A DNA stretch of 64,000 nucleotides from Kaistella yonginensis (GTDB lineage Bacteria > Bacteroidota > Bacteroidia > Flavobacteriales > Weeksellaceae): contig NZ_JAUFQB010000007.1 of the NCBI RefSeq assembly GCF_030409525.1, positions 148,089 to 212,088 of the forward strand. The letters are read 5' to 3'. Position numbers and translations under genes: made by a program. Positions 50,517-60,065 of the stretch are shown piece after piece (position 1 is the stretch's first letter; the number at the start of each line of letters is the position of its first letter). Below the pieces are notes generated by a model, which was not told where the DNA came from, did not search any database, and was given only the letters and a program-made list of their open reading frames with translations.

Positions 50517-53339
50517 ATGAAAAGATATTCCACCGCCCTTTTATTTCTTTTACTCTATGTTGGGATTTCTGCTCAGCAGGATTCTATTCACATCACTGCG
50601 AAAATAACTGAAAATAATAATGTTATTTCAGTTCAGCAGGAAATTATTTACTACAATAAGAGCACGCAACCTTTAGAAAAAATAAAACTCTTTAATTGGG
50701 TTGCCGCTTATAAAAACAGAAAAACGCCGCTTCTTGTACGCAGCATTCAAGATCGCAGCAACGATATGTATTTTGCCAAGCGCAAAGAATTAGGCGATAC
50801 CGACGAATTACAAATTAAAATTAATGACTCTGACTGGGAATATATCTCTGGCAATGTTGAAAATATTTATTTTCCACTGTATGAGACCTTAGCACCTGGA
50901 AAACAAGTTAAAATTTCTTTACGATATCAACTCCATCTTCCCGACCAGAAATTTACCACGTATGGAATGGGCAAAGAACAGCTCTCACTAAAGTATTTTT
51001 TCATTGTTCCTGATGGGTTTGAGGATGAAAATCAAACGCCCAAATACTATTTAAATATTGAAGAAAACCAAAGTCCAGGAAATTACTGGAAAGTTCAGTT
51101 CGACTTACCTCCGGCGTATTTTGCAGAAAGCAACTTAGAAAAAACGCAATACAACACCTTTGAAGGAACCCTCAATAAAGATCCCGAATTTTTTATTTCT
51201 AAAAATAAAGGAACACAGATGCTGACGCAAATCGACGGTGAAAACATTGCAATCAATTTTGCTTATCCTTTGAGCTTTGCAGAAAAACAAAGTCTCGAGT
51301 TTTATCTCCCTTTGCAACTTCACTTTATTAAAAATAAAATTGGCAAGCTACCCACTAAAATTTTCATCACTGAAAAATTTAAAAACGATGAAAACTTCAC
51401 CGGTATTGATGACTTAAAATTCTGGAAATTTCAATATCAACTCTTTGAAAATCATGAACAAACCGACCTTCATTATTTTAGTATTCTAGCAAAAGCAATT
51501 GTTCAAAGGGCGGCTATATTCGAAAAAAGCAGCGATCATTGGTTGATGAATGGTTTAAAAACTTATCTCGAAATCGAGTATATCAACCGGTATTACAACG
51601 ATCGAAAACTCTTAGGCGATTTACCAGACCACCTGAAGTTATTTGGGCTAAAACCGTTGAAATTATTCCAACTTTCAAAATTGCAGCTTCGCGAAAGATA
51701 TGGTCTTGCATATCAATATATTGTGACCCAAAATTTAGATCAAAAGATCAGTGAGCCTTTTGAAAACCTCAGTAACTTCAATGCTACAGCCATCAGCCAC
51801 TTTGAAACGGGAAGTCTCTTTTCTTTTATCGCAGACAAGATGGGTCAGGAAAAATTCGATGATTTTCTCATTCATTATCTGGCTCAGTATGCCGAAAAAC
51901 CGGTGGATCAAAAGGTATTTTTAGAGGAGCTTTCAGTGGCTTCCGCCTACTCTTCCGACTTTTTAGAACCTTTTATTCAACAAAAGAACAGGGTCAACTT
52001 TAAGTTGAAAAGATATAAAAAATTGGGTGATGATTTTCAAGTTAAAGTAGTTAAAAATACGGCGCAAACCATTCCATTTAAAATTGAAACCGAAGAAAAA
52101 TCTGGAAAAAAACAGACGTTTTGGTTTGACACAGATGACTCTCAAAAAGTAGTGCCCTACACTATTCCTCAAGCACAGGCCGATAAAATCATTATTAATG
52201 ATGGTTATATTTTCCCAGAAAAAAACTTTCGAGATAATTATTTATATACCAAAGGCTTTTTTGCCAATACCAAAAAAATCAAGTTCAAGGTTTTTAAAGA
52301 CATCCCGAATCCCGAATACAATGAAATATATGTGAATCCGCGTTTGAACTTTAACGCCTATGATAAAGTTTTGTTTGGAATTAACTTTAAAAATGCCTCC
52401 CTGTTTGACCGCAAGTTTCAATATTCCTTCACCCCGTATTTCAGTTCAGGTACAGGACAATTGGCAGGATCTGGTGGGATTTCCTATTCGTTTCAACCAG
52501 CCAACAGCTTTTACCGAAGTTTAGACTTTGGCGTTTCTACCTCCCACTTCCATTATGATTTTGACTTGACTTACCGAAAAATTGGCGCGTATGTCGGGAT
52601 GAATTTTGCAAAAAACCCACGGACGGATATTGGCAGATCCCTTGCCTTTTCCTACAATTATTTAGACAAAGAGCTGGCACCACTAAAAGCACAAAGCGAA
52701 TATGGTAAATATAATTTATGGAATCTGGGGTACGGTTTTTCTGATCGAACTTTAATTCATGAAAAATCATACAGCGCTAATTTCCAATGGATGGAAGATT
52801 TTCAAAAAATATCAAGTGAGTTTTCTTATCGATGGGAATATGCAAAAGATAAAAAGCTGAGCATGCGCGTTTTCGGCGGGTACTTCCTGACCAATACTAC
52901 CAAAAACAACCTTTTTAATTATGGTATTTCGCGGGTTTCTAATTATGCTTTTTCGTATGGTTTGTTGGGACAAAGTGCTACCTCTGGACTGTTTGCGCAA
53001 CAGTTAATCATTGCCGAGGGTGGTTTTAAATCCTATTTGGGTACCACTGCGAATAAGTGGATTACCTCGGTGAATGTAGATTCTCATGTGTGGCGTTGGT
53101 TCAATATGTATGCGGATGCCGGTGTTTATAAAAATAAAAATAAAAATAAAAGCGCAGAATTTATTTGGGATTCTGGCATCAAGGTAAAAGTAATTCCCGA
53201 TTTTCTAGAAGTCTATTTTCCCGTTCAAAGTTCGTTGGGCTTCGAACCTTCATTTAAAGATTACGGAAAAAGAATACGGTTTACCCTGGTTCTGAATTTC
53301 AATGCTATTACCAGTTATTTTAGAAGAGGTTGGTTTTAG
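50517..53339 (+). CDS. M1-peptidase-like protein lacking the zinc site, fused to an outer-membrane beta-barrel
   Basis: 940 residues from ATG 50517; a TTG two codons earlier is less likely. Signal peptide MKRYSTALLFLLLYVGISAQ. Residues about 20-480 resemble an M1 aminopeptidase fold (SSDHWLMNGLKTYLEIEY corresponds to the WLNEGFATYxE segment), but the Glu ligand is Asn and no HExxH is present, so it is probably not a peptidase. Residues about 590-940 are alternating beta-strands ending in aromatic Phe (ITSYFRRGWF), typical of an outer-membrane barrel. Role unknown; it may bind or display peptides. Confidence 0.8.
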   Translation: MKRYSTALLFLLLYVGISAQQDSIHITAKITENNNVISVQQEIIYYNKSTQPLEKIKLFNWVAAYKNRKTPLLVRSIQDRSNDMYFAKRKELGDTDELQIKINDSDWEYISGNVENIYFPLYETLAPGKQVKISLRYQLHLPDQKFTTYGMGKEQLSLKYFFIVPDGFEDENQTPKYYLNIEENQSPGNYWKVQFDLPPAYFAESNLEKTQYNTFEGTLNKDPEFFISKNKGTQMLTQIDGENIAINFAYPLSFAEKQSLEFYLPLQLHFIKNKIGKLPTKIFITEKFKNDENFTGIDDLKFWKFQYQLFENHEQTDLHYFSILAKAIVQRAAIFEKSSDHWLMNGLKTYLEIEYINRYYNDRKLLGDLPDHLKLFGLKPLKLFQLSKLQLRERYGLAYQYIVTQNLDQKISEPFENLSNFNATAISHFETGSLFSFIADKMGQEKFDDFLIHYLAQYAEKPVDQKVFLEELSVASAYSSDFLEPFIQQKNRVNFKLKRYKKLGDDFQVKVVKNTAQTIPFKIETEEKSGKKQTFWFDTDDSQKVVPYTIPQAQADKIIINDGYIFPEKNFRDNYLYTKGFFANTKKIKFKVFKDIPNPEYNEIYVNPRLNFNAYDKVLFGINFKNASLFDRKFQYSFTPYFSSGTGQLAGSGGISYSFQPANSFYRSLDFGVSTSHFHYDFDLTYRKIGAYVGMNFAKNPRTDIGRSLAFSYNYLDKELAPLKAQSEYGKYNLWNLGYGFSDRTLIHEKSYSANFQWMEDFQKISSEFSYRWEYAKDKKLSMRVFGGYFLTNTTKNNLFNYGISRVSNYAFSYGLLGQSATSGLFAQQLIIAEGGFKSYLGTTANKWITSVNVDSHVWRWFNMYADAGVYKNKNKNKSAEFIWDSGIKVKVIPDFLEVYFPVQSSLGFEPSFKDYGKRIRFTLVLNFNAITSYFRRGWF

Positions 53340-53395
53340 AAAACAGTTCCAAAGTCCTTTAAAACTTTTTAAAAACGAAGCAGTTATATTTTTAT

Positions 53396-53473
53396 CATTT
53401 AACCATTAAGAATCCATTAAGCAGCTAAGAAGATTAATATTTCCTCTGGAAATTAGATCGTGTAAAAAATTTC
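53396..53473. repeat. Dispersed intergenic repeat, copy 1
   Basis: Starts with ATTTAACCATTAA, then TTAAG...GATTAA..TTTCC.C.GGAAATT and ends AAAAATTT. Copy 2 is at 58684-58760, roughly 70% similar by eye. Confidence 0.5.
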
Positions 53474-53480
53474 AACCCAT

Positions 53481-53512
53481 AAAAAAAAGCGACTCCAAAT
53501 TGGAGCCGCTTT
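53481..53512 (-). terminator. Terminator of the T9SS cargo gene ending at 53539
   Basis: AAAGCG-CTCCAA pairs with TTGGAG-CGCTTT with one mismatch each side, followed on the reverse strand by T residues. Confidence 0.75.
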
Positions 53513-53538
53513 CAATTTTATAAATAATAAAACTATAA

Positions 53539-54318
53539 TTAGTTCTTCATTACTTTTCTGCTCACTTTTGCAGAACCGTTATCTACGGTTACAATGTACA
53601 TTCCTTTTGTTAAAGAAGAAGTGTTGATTGATTCACCACTGTTAATTCTGTTTGAACTCACCAATTTTCCTTCAGCCGTGTAGATGTTTACCGTTGCTCT
53701 TGCTGGAAGAATTACGGTCAAAGCATCTTTAACATTGGTATTCATTTTAATGGCTTTGTCAAAAGAAGTAACATCGGTAACTGCCATTGTCGCTTTATCC
53801 ATTAAAGAGAAATCATCAAACTGAGCTACGGTTGCATTATTGTAAGCTCTTACGGCTACATCAAGATTGGTAGCACCAGTACCAGCAGGCATTTCTGCAG
53901 TATGTTTAGTCCATACTGCTGCAGATGGCAAATATCCGTTGTTGGTACGGAAAGCATCTGTATCAGCATTTGCTGTCGTGTAAACTGGTACTCCTGCTGC
54001 GGTTTTGTAAACGCTCCATAATCTGGTATCTGTATCATCACCGGCAGATTTATACCAAAAAGAAATTACGTAGGTTTTACCATCGGTTACAGGAACATTT
54101 TGGAAGAAACCGGTTGTTGCAGTTGCCCCAGGATATCCTGCAGACTGCGTTCCAGAATGAACATCGCTTGTAGAAATTACAGGAGCAGTGTAAGAACCTG
54201 TAGGACCAGAAGCCCAAGGTGCTAAACCGGCTTCAAATCCTGGATTTGTTAATAATTCCTGAGAAAATGCCGTTGTACTTATTGCAAGTACGCTTAAAAT
54301 TGTAAAGATCTTTTTCAT
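53539..54318 (-). CDS. Secreted protein with type IX sorting domain (CBM-like N-terminus)
   Basis: 259 residues. Signal peptide MKKIFTILSVLAISTTAFSQ. Residues about 20-170 look like a carbohydrate-binding jelly roll (LLTNPGFEAGLAPW, GKTYVISFWYKS, AQFDDFSLMD). The last 70 residues are the T9SS type A sorting domain (ATVNIYTAEGKLVSS...LTKGMYIVTVDNGSAKVSRKVMKN). It should pass the outer membrane by T9SS and stay at the cell surface or be released. Same-strand neighbour of another T9SS cargo gene. Confidence 0.9.
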   Translation of the reverse strand: MKKIFTILSVLAISTTAFSQELLTNPGFEAGLAPWASGPTGSYTAPVISTSDVHSGTQSAGYPGATATTGFFQNVPVTDGKTYVISFWYKSAGDDTDTRLWSVYKTAAGVPVYTTANADTDAFRTNNGYLPSAAVWTKHTAEMPAGTGATNLDVAVRAYNNATVAQFDDFSLMDKATMAVTDVTSFDKAIKMNTNVKDALTVILPARATVNIYTAEGKLVSSNRINSGESINTSSLTKGMYIVTVDNGSAKVSRKVMKN

Positions 54319-54412
54319 TGTATTGAAATTTAAAAATTAATATTCTATTTTGATACTACAAATTTACGAAATTGTTTTTTAGCAAACCCAATTCAAAATA
54401 TAAATCATGTTT

Positions 54413-54450
54413 AAAACAAAAGATTACCATTGCTGGCAATCTTTCGTTTT
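54413..54450 (-). terminator. Terminator of the T9SS cargo gene ending at 54466
   Basis: 13-bp arms (54413-54425 with 54438-54450) with one mismatch, loop of 12; A/T-rich flanks. Confidence 0.75.
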
Positions 54451-54465
54451 AAAGTAATCTGAGAA

Positions 54466-55194
54466 TTATTTTTTGATAATTTTCTGAGAAATTGTTTTTC
54501 CGTTTACGATTGCCGTTACGATATACATTCCTTTTGTTAAAGTTGCAACGTCTAATGAAGTGTTTTCATTAACAGATGCAGTTTTGACAACTTGACCGTT
54601 CATGTTCAGAATTTGAATATCAGCTTTTGCAGTGAACATCATGGTATTACCTACAACGGTATTTTTAACCAAGTTCGTTTTGGCTGAATTAACGTCAACC
54701 ACCGCCATTGTAGGCAAAGAATAAGTTACCGAAATAGATGTAATTCTTAATTGAGCAGATGTAGTATTTGCATTTTGGAAAGTAAGAGAATTTGCCGCTT
54801 CTATACCCGAAATTGTATAAGTAGTTCCAGTTAGTGTAGCCGTTTGACTTGTTTGGCCATCAACACTAAATTTAACTAAAGGTGTATTCCCTGAAACTGC
54901 ATTAATTACCAAATCAGTAATTTTCGCTCCATTAATTGGCAAGAGTGTCATTGAACATCCATTACCATTTGCGGAATAATACAATCGTACATTATTACCA
55001 CTTGTGAAATAAGTAGGTGGATTTGATGCCTCATTTTTTGCTGCAGTGAAATTGATATTTGAATCAATTGAGCCCGCATTCAAAATCGTAGAATTTGCCC
55101 AACCCTGATCACCAAACACATAGTTTACAGTTGTTTGTGCATTAACACTTGCAGCCAAAATTACAGCTGCGAATAAAGAATAGATTTTTTTCAT
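54466..55194 (-). CDS. Secreted protein with type IX sorting domain
   Basis: 242 residues. Signal peptide MKKIYSLFAAVILAASVNAQ, a beta-rich central domain of unknown type (residues about 20-165, with VNYVFGDQGWANSTI and ADGQ-like turns), and a T9SS type A sorting tail (ADIQILNMNGQVVKTAS...LTKGMYIVTAIVNGKTISQKIIKK). The tail resembles that of the protein at 53539. Secreted to the cell surface by T9SS. Function of the central domain is unknown. Confidence 0.9.
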   Translation of the reverse strand: MKKIYSLFAAVILAASVNAQTTVNYVFGDQGWANSTILNAGSIDSNINFTAAKNEASNPPTYFTSGNNVRLYYSANGNGCSMTLLPINGAKITDLVINAVSGNTPLVKFSVDGQTSQTATLTGTTYTISGIEAANSLTFQNANTTSAQLRITSISVTYSLPTMAVVDVNSAKTNLVKNTVVGNTMMFTAKADIQILNMNGQVVKTASVNENTSLDVATLTKGMYIVTAIVNGKTISQKIIKK

Positions 55195-55347
55195 AGTTTG
55201 AAAATTTAAATTATTAATAATTATTAGCGCAAAAATAAGAACTATTTTGCTAATTCCCTAATTCCAACATGAATTATATATTAAATATGCAACAACAATT
55301 TTAAAAAGACTTTTTCGTTACTTTTACACCATTGTTTCTAAAGCGTT

Positions 55348-58300
55348 TTGATTAAAAAAATACTATTCTTATTCATTTATGTAACTGCATTAAGCCTATT
55401 TAATGCTCAGATTTTTACGTGGCAAAATCCTAATATTTCAAAAGACTCTTTAAAAAAAGATTCCATCCTTACAGCGAAAATTGAAAAAGATATTTTCTCG
55501 AAAGACACTTTGGATTTTATCAGAATGCCGAATAAAACCATTATTGATGAAGGTGTTTTGGTTAAAAATACACGGTCTCAAATTCTAGGCGATCTAAATT
55601 CTAAAGGTTCTATTATCAGAGGAATCACGTTTGGGAATAATCAGGGACAAAGCGTGCAGAGTTCCATGGATTTGCAGATTACCGGAAAACTCTCGAACGA
55701 TGTTTCAATTCTGGCTTCGATTTCCGATCATAATCTGCCGATTCAAGCAGATGGTTATACGCAAACGCTTGAGGAATTCGACAAGATTTATCTTCAACTC
55801 AATATAAAAGACAACTCGATTTTGCGTGCCGGTCATTTGGATCTAATGGATGAAAAAACCTATTTCGGTCGTTTTCAAAGACGGAGTATGGGTTTGGAAT
55901 ATCAAACACAATTTGGAACAACAAATAAAACCTTTACCAATATTTCTGCTGGTGTAGCCCGAAGCGAATTTCACCGGATCCGGTTTCAAGGGGTCGAAGG
56001 TAACCAAGGTCCCTATCGACTCCACGGAAAAAGTGGCGAACAGTTTATTACCATTATTTCCGGATCTGAACAGGTTTTCATCGACGGTATTTTGATGAAA
56101 CGTGGTGAAAGTCAGGATTACACCATTAATTACAATACAGGCGAAATTACCTTTACCAGTTTCCGGCCGATTTTTAAGCAAAATTATATTACCATTTCGT
56201 ACAATTATACCAATCGAAATTACTCGCGCTTTTTAGTAACCGGCCGCGTTCAACACGAAAGAGAAAAAGTAAAGTTTGGTTTCAACTGGTTTATGGAAAA
56301 CGATAATAAAAATGCGCCTCTTTCTTTAAATCTATCCAAAGAAGACGAGCAGATTTTAGCCAATGCCGGAAATGATCAGAATTTGATGTACGCACCCTCA
56401 GGAACTGTTTCAGAATATGATGTAAATAAAATCCTCTACCAAATCATTCAAAATCCGCTCGGGAATTATTATGAATTCTCGAATGATCAAACGCAAACTT
56501 TATATCAGGTTTCCTTTACCTATTTTGGAGACAATTTGGGAGATTATCGTTTAAAGCAAACCACGAATAACGGACGCGTTTTTGAATATGCAGGTCCAAA
56601 TGCTGGCGCGTACAAAGCTGTTCGCAAATTGCCATCACCACAAAAATCACAGGTTTTCTCTACCAATGCTGAAGTTCTTTTGACGGAGGGAAAAGTGGGT
56701 GCAGACTTTTCCTTAAGTAATTTCGACCTGAATCTCTTTTCTTCTAAAGATTCCAGTGAAAATATCGGCTATGCCGGAAGGGTTTTTGGATATAAAACCT
56801 TTAGTAAAAATAACTGGCAAGGAACGCCGAGTTTTGAATATCAACATATCAATTCGCAGTTTCATATTCTAGACCGAATCAATGATGTTGAGTTTTCCAG
56901 AGATTTTAATTTAGCGCAGGAGTTTAATCAAATTACCCAAAACCGCTTAATTTTTAGTTTTCTGAATCAATGGAAAAACCGTTCTTTTTTGAATTATAAA
57001 ATCAATTATTTAGATGAAACAGATTCTTATTCCGGGATAAAAAATGATCTGGATTTCGGCTGGCTAAAAGGAAAATTCAGCACCAATGGAAACTTCTCTT
57101 ATCTCGATACGAAGTCAACTTTTCAGAATACCAACTTTACAAGAGCTGCCATTGCCACAGAATATGCTGCCAAAAAAGGAAGTTGGGGAATCGGTGCGAG
57201 TATGGAGCAGAATTTAAAAAACTTTAATGAAACCAAGGTGCTCGATGTGACGAGTTACCGCTGGAAAGAGGTTTTCGTTCAGAAAAAAGTGGGTGACTCT
57301 GCGAGAACTAAACTTTTGGCAAAAATGTATTTGAGAGATAATGATTCCGTAAGAAATAATACCTTGCAAAACAGAAATCAAATTCTGGGTTTTATGGCGG
57401 AAAGTCAAATCATTAAAACCGAAAAAACCACTTTATCTGCTCTGCTCCATTATCGAAAATTCTTTGAAAAAACCGATGATTCACAGGCCAAGTTTAATCA
57501 GGACTTCATCGTTGGAAATATGACTTATCAGCAACAATTATTCAATAACGGAATCCGTTTGCAGGCTTTTTATGAATTGGGAAATGGCCAAGAAGCGCAA
57601 CGGGAATTTCAGTATATCAAGGTGACCGACGGACAGGGCGTTTATAAATGGACGGATTATAACGGGGATGGAATTCAACAGTTAGACGAATTTGAAATTG
57701 CAGAATATGCAGATTTGGCGCAGTATATCAGGATTTACACGAATACCGTAAATTATATTCCATCCAATAAAAATAAAATGCAGTTGGCTTTGTTCGTCAA
57801 TCCTTCCGTAATTTTTGATTCTGAAAATCAGTTTCTGAAAAGATGGAACTTTAATCTTTCCATTAATTCTCAAAATTCATATTTGAAAAAAGAAAAGGTT
57901 TTTGTTTTGAATCCGTTCGAAAAAAATGAAGATCAGATTCTAAAAAATCAAAATATTCTGGCTTCGGCGCAATTTAATCCTACCGACAAATCGGGCTGGA
58001 ACGGAAATTACCGTTTTATCGCCAACAATAATTTGATCAATGCGAACTTTAGTAATGAAAAACGAACCCAAGTTTCTCATTTCCTGAATATCGGACATTG
58101 GTTTGGGAAAGATTTCCGGATTGATTGGGAAAATTTGGTTCATGCAATTGAAAATTCATCGCAACTTTTTAAGAGCAGGGATTACCAATTGCAAAATTTG
58201 GAAACCAAACCTAAAGCAACGTATAAGTTTACAGAAGCGATTCAGTCTGAACTTTCTTTGGCCTTTCGTCAGAAAAAAAGAATTGATGGCGACGAGTTTT

Positions 58301-58581
58301 TAAAGACGTTCGACCTTACGGGAAGTTTACAATGGGATTGGCGGAAAACTTCGGTTCGCGGCAATTTCTCCTTTATTAAAAATGATTTCATCGGAAATAA
58401 TTTTTCGATTGTCGGTAACCAAATGCTCGATGGTTTGAAACCGGGGAAAAATCAGGTGTGGTCAGTATTTTTACAACAGGCCTTGAATTCATTTATTCAA
58501 CTGAACGTAAATTATGAAGGAAGAAATTCTGGTGAACGAACGATTCACATGGGATCAATGCAGGTGAAAGCGAGTTTTTAG
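55348..58581 (+). CDS. Very large outer-membrane beta-barrel-like protein
   Basis: 1077 residues from TTG 55348 (no ATG precedes the signal peptide IKKILFLFIYVTALSLFNAQ). The protein is beta-rich almost throughout, with repeated aromatic strands, for example NYITISYNYTNRNYSRFLVTG, and the pattern GSIIRGITFGNNQGQSVQSS near the start. A DYNGDGIQQLDEFEIAEY stretch near residue 770 resembles a calcium-binding EF-hand loop. Homologous large outer-membrane proteins are widespread in Bacteroidota, function unknown. Likely outer membrane. Neighbours are T9SS cargo genes. Confidence 0.75.
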   Translation: MIKKILFLFIYVTALSLFNAQIFTWQNPNISKDSLKKDSILTAKIEKDIFSKDTLDFIRMPNKTIIDEGVLVKNTRSQILGDLNSKGSIIRGITFGNNQGQSVQSSMDLQITGKLSNDVSILASISDHNLPIQADGYTQTLEEFDKIYLQLNIKDNSILRAGHLDLMDEKTYFGRFQRRSMGLEYQTQFGTTNKTFTNISAGVARSEFHRIRFQGVEGNQGPYRLHGKSGEQFITIISGSEQVFIDGILMKRGESQDYTINYNTGEITFTSFRPIFKQNYITISYNYTNRNYSRFLVTGRVQHEREKVKFGFNWFMENDNKNAPLSLNLSKEDEQILANAGNDQNLMYAPSGTVSEYDVNKILYQIIQNPLGNYYEFSNDQTQTLYQVSFTYFGDNLGDYRLKQTTNNGRVFEYAGPNAGAYKAVRKLPSPQKSQVFSTNAEVLLTEGKVGADFSLSNFDLNLFSSKDSSENIGYAGRVFGYKTFSKNNWQGTPSFEYQHINSQFHILDRINDVEFSRDFNLAQEFNQITQNRLIFSFLNQWKNRSFLNYKINYLDETDSYSGIKNDLDFGWLKGKFSTNGNFSYLDTKSTFQNTNFTRAAIATEYAAKKGSWGIGASMEQNLKNFNETKVLDVTSYRWKEVFVQKKVGDSARTKLLAKMYLRDNDSVRNNTLQNRNQILGFMAESQIIKTEKTTLSALLHYRKFFEKTDDSQAKFNQDFIVGNMTYQQQLFNNGIRLQAFYELGNGQEAQREFQYIKVTDGQGVYKWTDYNGDGIQQLDEFEIAEYADLAQYIRIYTNTVNYIPSNKNKMQLALFVNPSVIFDSENQFLKRWNFNLSINSQNSYLKKEKVFVLNPFEKNEDQILKNQNILASAQFNPTDKSGWNGNYRFIANNNLINANFSNEKRTQVSHFLNIGHWFGKDFRIDWENLVHAIENSSQLFKSRDYQLQNLETKPKATYKFTEAIQSELSLAFRQKKRIDGDEFLKTFDLTGSLQWDWRKTSVRGNFSFIKNDFIGNNFSIVGNQMLDGLKPGKNQVWSVFLQQALNSFIQLNVNYEGRNSGERTIHMGSMQVKASF

Positions 58582-58683
58582 AAGTATGAATATTTGGGCA
58601 CGAATGCACGGATATTTCTAAACTTTTCAATGAAACCTTCAAAAAAACACTCCAAAATTTGAGACAGAAATTGCACAAATTAA

Positions 58684-58760
58684 AATTTAACCATTAACGT
58701 TCATTGAGGAATTAAGAGGATTAAGATTTCCTTCGGAAATTGAACTGCGCAAAAATTTTC
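58684..58760. repeat. Dispersed intergenic repeat, copy 2
   Basis: AATTTAACCATTAA, then TTAAGAGGATTAAGATTTCC TTCGGAAATTGAAC and AAAAATTTT; similar to 53396-53473. Contains a TTTCC/GGAAA hairpin centre. Confidence 0.5.
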
Positions 58761-58864
58761 TGATTTTTTAGATTAAAAAACAAGTTGAGAATTCAGAATT
58801 CACCATTGACCATTAACCATTCACTTTTTCCCCTTGCCTCTTTTTACTTTTTTTTTGGCTCTTC

Positions 58865-60061
58865 TTAGTCTTCATATATCACATACTTCAATCTGATTTT
58901 CTGAAAGTTCTCCAAATCATTTTTCCATGATGATCGGATTTCAGCCGCAGATTTTCCAGCGATGATCTGCTTTCTCAATTCATCAGTTCCCGCTAATTTA
59001 TCAAAAAACAGATTCTTTAAAAAGAAATCCTGTTGTGGATTTTTATAATCTTTAAATGCTTTTAAAAGCCAGTCTAAATTCAAACTTCGTAAATCTTCCG
59101 GATAGTCTGCCAAGTTTTCACCATAACATAATTTCCCGTTTAGAAATGGATCTTTTGCTCCCGCAGAAGGTTTCGGAGTAAACGCATACGGCAAATTTTT
59201 TGTCCACGGAGAACCATAGATTTGAAAAGGTACAGGAGTTCCGCGTCCGACGGAAACTTGTGTTCCTTCAAAAAAACATAAACTTGGATAAAGATTGATG
59301 GATTGGTCATTCGGCAAGTTTGGCGAGGGTGGTGCCAGCATTTCATACCGTTGTTTTTTATGATAACCTTTCATCGGAATTAAAGTATATTTCACCTGTA
59401 TACCCTTCTCCAACCATTTTTCACCGTTGACCATTTTTCCATATTCGCCAATGGTCAATCCATAAACTACGGGAATTTGATGCATTCCGACAAAACTTTT
59501 CCATTGGTTTTTAAGTACAGGTCCATCAATATATCCATCGTGAGGATTCGGTCGATCGAGAACGATTACTTCCACATTATTTTCAGCGGCGGCCTCCATT
59601 ACATAAGTCAAAGTAGAAATATAAGTATAGAATCTCACCCCCACATCTTGAATATCAAAAAGAACAATATCAATTCCTTTTAATTGCTCTGGCTTTGGTT
59701 TTTTATTCGATCCATATAGAGAAACAATTGGAATTCCCGTTTTGGTATCAATTCCATTTTTCACATGCTCACCGGCATCAGCATCTCCACGGAAACCGTG
59801 TTCAGGTGCAAAAATCGATTTTATTTTAATATTATTTTTAACCAAAAAATCAACCAGGAAAGTTTGATCTTTCAGTAAGCCTGTTTGATTGGTGACGATT
59901 CCAATCGTTTTGCTTTTTAATAAAGGAAGATACAATTCTGGGCGGTCTGCACCGGTTTCGAAACAGTTTTTATCAAGGTTTTGGGCAAAACTGATTTGGT
60001 AAAAACCAAAATAAATTAGCACAATCAGAAGTAAATCTTTATTTTTGAGGCTTAAAATCAT
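58865..60061 (-). CDS. Secreted DUF1343 family protein, NamZ-like exo-beta-N-acetylmuramidase
   Basis: 398 residues from ATG 60061; the frame further upstream overlaps the divergent gene. Signal peptide MILSLKNKDLLLIVLIYFGFYQISFAQ. Family patterns are SKTIGIVTNQTGLLKDQTFLVD, IFAPEHGFRGDADAGEHV, DIVLFDIQDVGVRFYTYISTLTYVME, VIVLDRPNPHDGY and YPSLCFFEGTQVSVGRGTP. DUF1343 enzymes such as NamZ remove terminal N-acetylmuramic acid from peptidoglycan fragments and feed wall recycling. The start codon lies only 4 bp from the divergent permease start. Confidence 0.9.
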   Translation of the reverse strand: MILSLKNKDLLLIVLIYFGFYQISFAQNLDKNCFETGADRPELYLPLLKSKTIGIVTNQTGLLKDQTFLVDFLVKNNIKIKSIFAPEHGFRGDADAGEHVKNGIDTKTGIPIVSLYGSNKKPKPEQLKGIDIVLFDIQDVGVRFYTYISTLTYVMEAAAENNVEVIVLDRPNPHDGYIDGPVLKNQWKSFVGMHQIPVVYGLTIGEYGKMVNGEKWLEKGIQVKYTLIPMKGYHKKQRYEMLAPPSPNLPNDQSINLYPSLCFFEGTQVSVGRGTPVPFQIYGSPWTKNLPYAFTPKPSAGAKDPFLNGKLCYGENLADYPEDLRSLNLDWLLKAFKDYKNPQQDFFLKNLFFDKLAGTDELRKQIIAGKSAAEIRSSWKNDLENFQKIRLKYVIYED

Positions 60062-60065
60062 ACGA

